From: Acidimicrobiia bacterium
GTDB lineage: Bacteria > Actinomycetota > Acidimicrobiia > Acidimicrobiales > Hopanoidiivorantaceae
NCBI GenBank assembly: GCA_020027305.1
Contig: JAHRAM010000187.1
Span: 1-13,426 of the forward strand
Direction of reading: 5' to 3'
DNA length: 13,426 bases
Shown: positions 13,284 through 13,426 of the stretch, piece by piece
Layout: each line of letters opens with the position of its first letter
How positions within the stretch are numbered: the first letter of the stretch is position 1
Notes under the pieces: model-generated
What the model saw: only the letters and a program-made list of their open reading frames with translations
Database searches by the model: none
Told to the model about the DNA's origin: nothing
Made by a program: the position numbers and the translations under genes

Positions 13284-13295
13284 TTTTCTTCTCCT
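13280..13295 (-). promoter_or_regulatory. Strong ribosome-binding site of cpaF
   Basis: AGGAGAAGAAAAATGA on the minus strand includes a near-ideal Shine-Dalgarno sequence and the cpaF start. It lies inside the last codons of the preceding 38-codon ORF and is identical over 16 bases to the initiation site of the BTAD gene (8316-8331). Confidence 0.8.
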
Positions 13296-13396
13296 GAAAT
13301 ATTTTCAAATTCTGACTTTTCTAAATGTGATTTTTCTTCAAAATCATCTCGTGTACTTTGGGTGTCTGCACCCCTTTTTTCTGAAGGAAAAGACAT
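13280..13396 (-). CDS. Possible 38-residue acidic ORF upstream of cpaF
   Basis: An ATG at 13396 opens 38 codons (MSFPSEKRGADTQST, later DDFEEKSHLEKSEFENISGEEK) ending in TGA that overlaps the cpaF ATG by 4 bp. The composition is polar and acidic, like the disordered N-terminus of CpaF. There is no Shine-Dalgarno sequence. However, an in-frame TAA lies only one codon before the ATG (TAATCAATG), so translation could restart after an upstream gene that ends there. It may equally be a broken C-terminal tail of that upstream gene, or simply non-coding spacer. I do not recognise it. Coding status is uncertain. Confidence 0.35.
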   Translation of the reverse strand: MSFPSEKRGADTQSTRDDFEEKSHLEKSEFENISGEEK

Positions 13397-13399
13397 TGA

Positions 13400-13426
13400 T
13401 TACGATGGAGCGTCTGGGCCGTTGGA
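13400..13426 (-). CDS. Possible C-terminal end of an upstream gene cut by the window edge
   Basis: One minus-strand frame reads SNGPDAPS and a TAA at 13402-13400. Its Gly/Pro/Asp/Ser composition fits a disordered C-terminus, and the next ORF starts three bases later. The other two frames are also open for the first 25-35 codons, so the choice of frame is weak. In Tad operons a TadZ/CpaE- or RcpC/CpaB-type gene often precedes cpaF; that identity cannot be shown here. Confidence 0.2.
   Translation of the reverse strand, partial: SNGPDAPS

Noticed and set aside
6442..13426. Type II/IV secretion or DNA-uptake system instead of Tad pilus
   Set aside because: CpaF-type ATPase, split TadB/TadC, Flp pilin and TadE-like genes in this order specify Tad. 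No ComEC, ComEA, secretin or relaxase is seen.

Overview
The window looks like a low-GC (roughly 40% by eye), AT-biased actinobacterial chromosome. Four things point there: a BTAD/SARP-type regulator, a Tad/Flp pilus locus with split TadB and TadC and several short TadE-like genes, a GSI-beta glutamine synthetase with an adenylylation-type tyrosine, and an Mrp ATPase that lacks the usual CxxC. A small planktonic lineage (Acidimicrobiia-like or similar) would fit, but the sequence alone does not fix the order or genus.

Layout, left to right. (1) Positions 1-2649, minus strand: a 3'-truncated glutamine-dependent NAD+ synthetase (nadE) lies downstream of glnA, separated by 253 bp packed with short tandem duplications. 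(2) Positions 2798-4578: an Fe-S carrier (erpA) is followed, after a single in-frame stop, by a 60-residue membrane protein, both on the minus strand. The Fe-S/ParA-like ATPase mrp diverges from erpA across an 86-bp region holding a perfect 9-bp inverted repeat. (3) Positions 4621-6297, minus strand: ilvD, an Fe-S dehydratase of branched-chain amino acid synthesis, convergent with mrp. (4) Positions 6442-13426, minus strand: a Tad pilus operon read from right to left. Its order is the possible tail of an upstream gene, a 38-residue ORF, cpaF (ATPase), tadB, tadC (platform proteins), flp (major pilin), three TadE-like minor pseudopilins, and last a large BTAD regulator. Prepilin peptidase and TadZ/CpaE- or RcpC-like genes are not seen and may lie beyond the right edge.

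In the Tad part, CpaF should power assembly through the TadB/TadC inner-membrane platform. Flp and the TadE-like proteins would be the subunits and minor components, and the BTAD protein a probable regulator. In the left part, erpA and mrp (cluster delivery) sit next to ilvD (a cluster-dependent enzyme). GlnA supplies glutamine, which the adjacent NadE consumes.

The most unusual signal is not a gene. It is a recurring pattern of perfect or near-perfect short tandem duplications (6-18 bp units) confined to weakly constrained DNA: intergenic gaps, the linker of the BTAD protein and the leader peptide of a TadE prepilin. Inside genes they mostly come in 15-bp (5-codon) units that keep the frame. 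Other points of interest are a TadE-like protein that begins exactly at the mature pilin position, alanine instead of glycine at the inferred prepilin cleavage sites, and a perfect TTGACA promoter-like sequence antisense to erpA. I see no CRISPR array, transposon, tRNA, rRNA or phage gene. Nothing here is clearly a new defence or mobile system.
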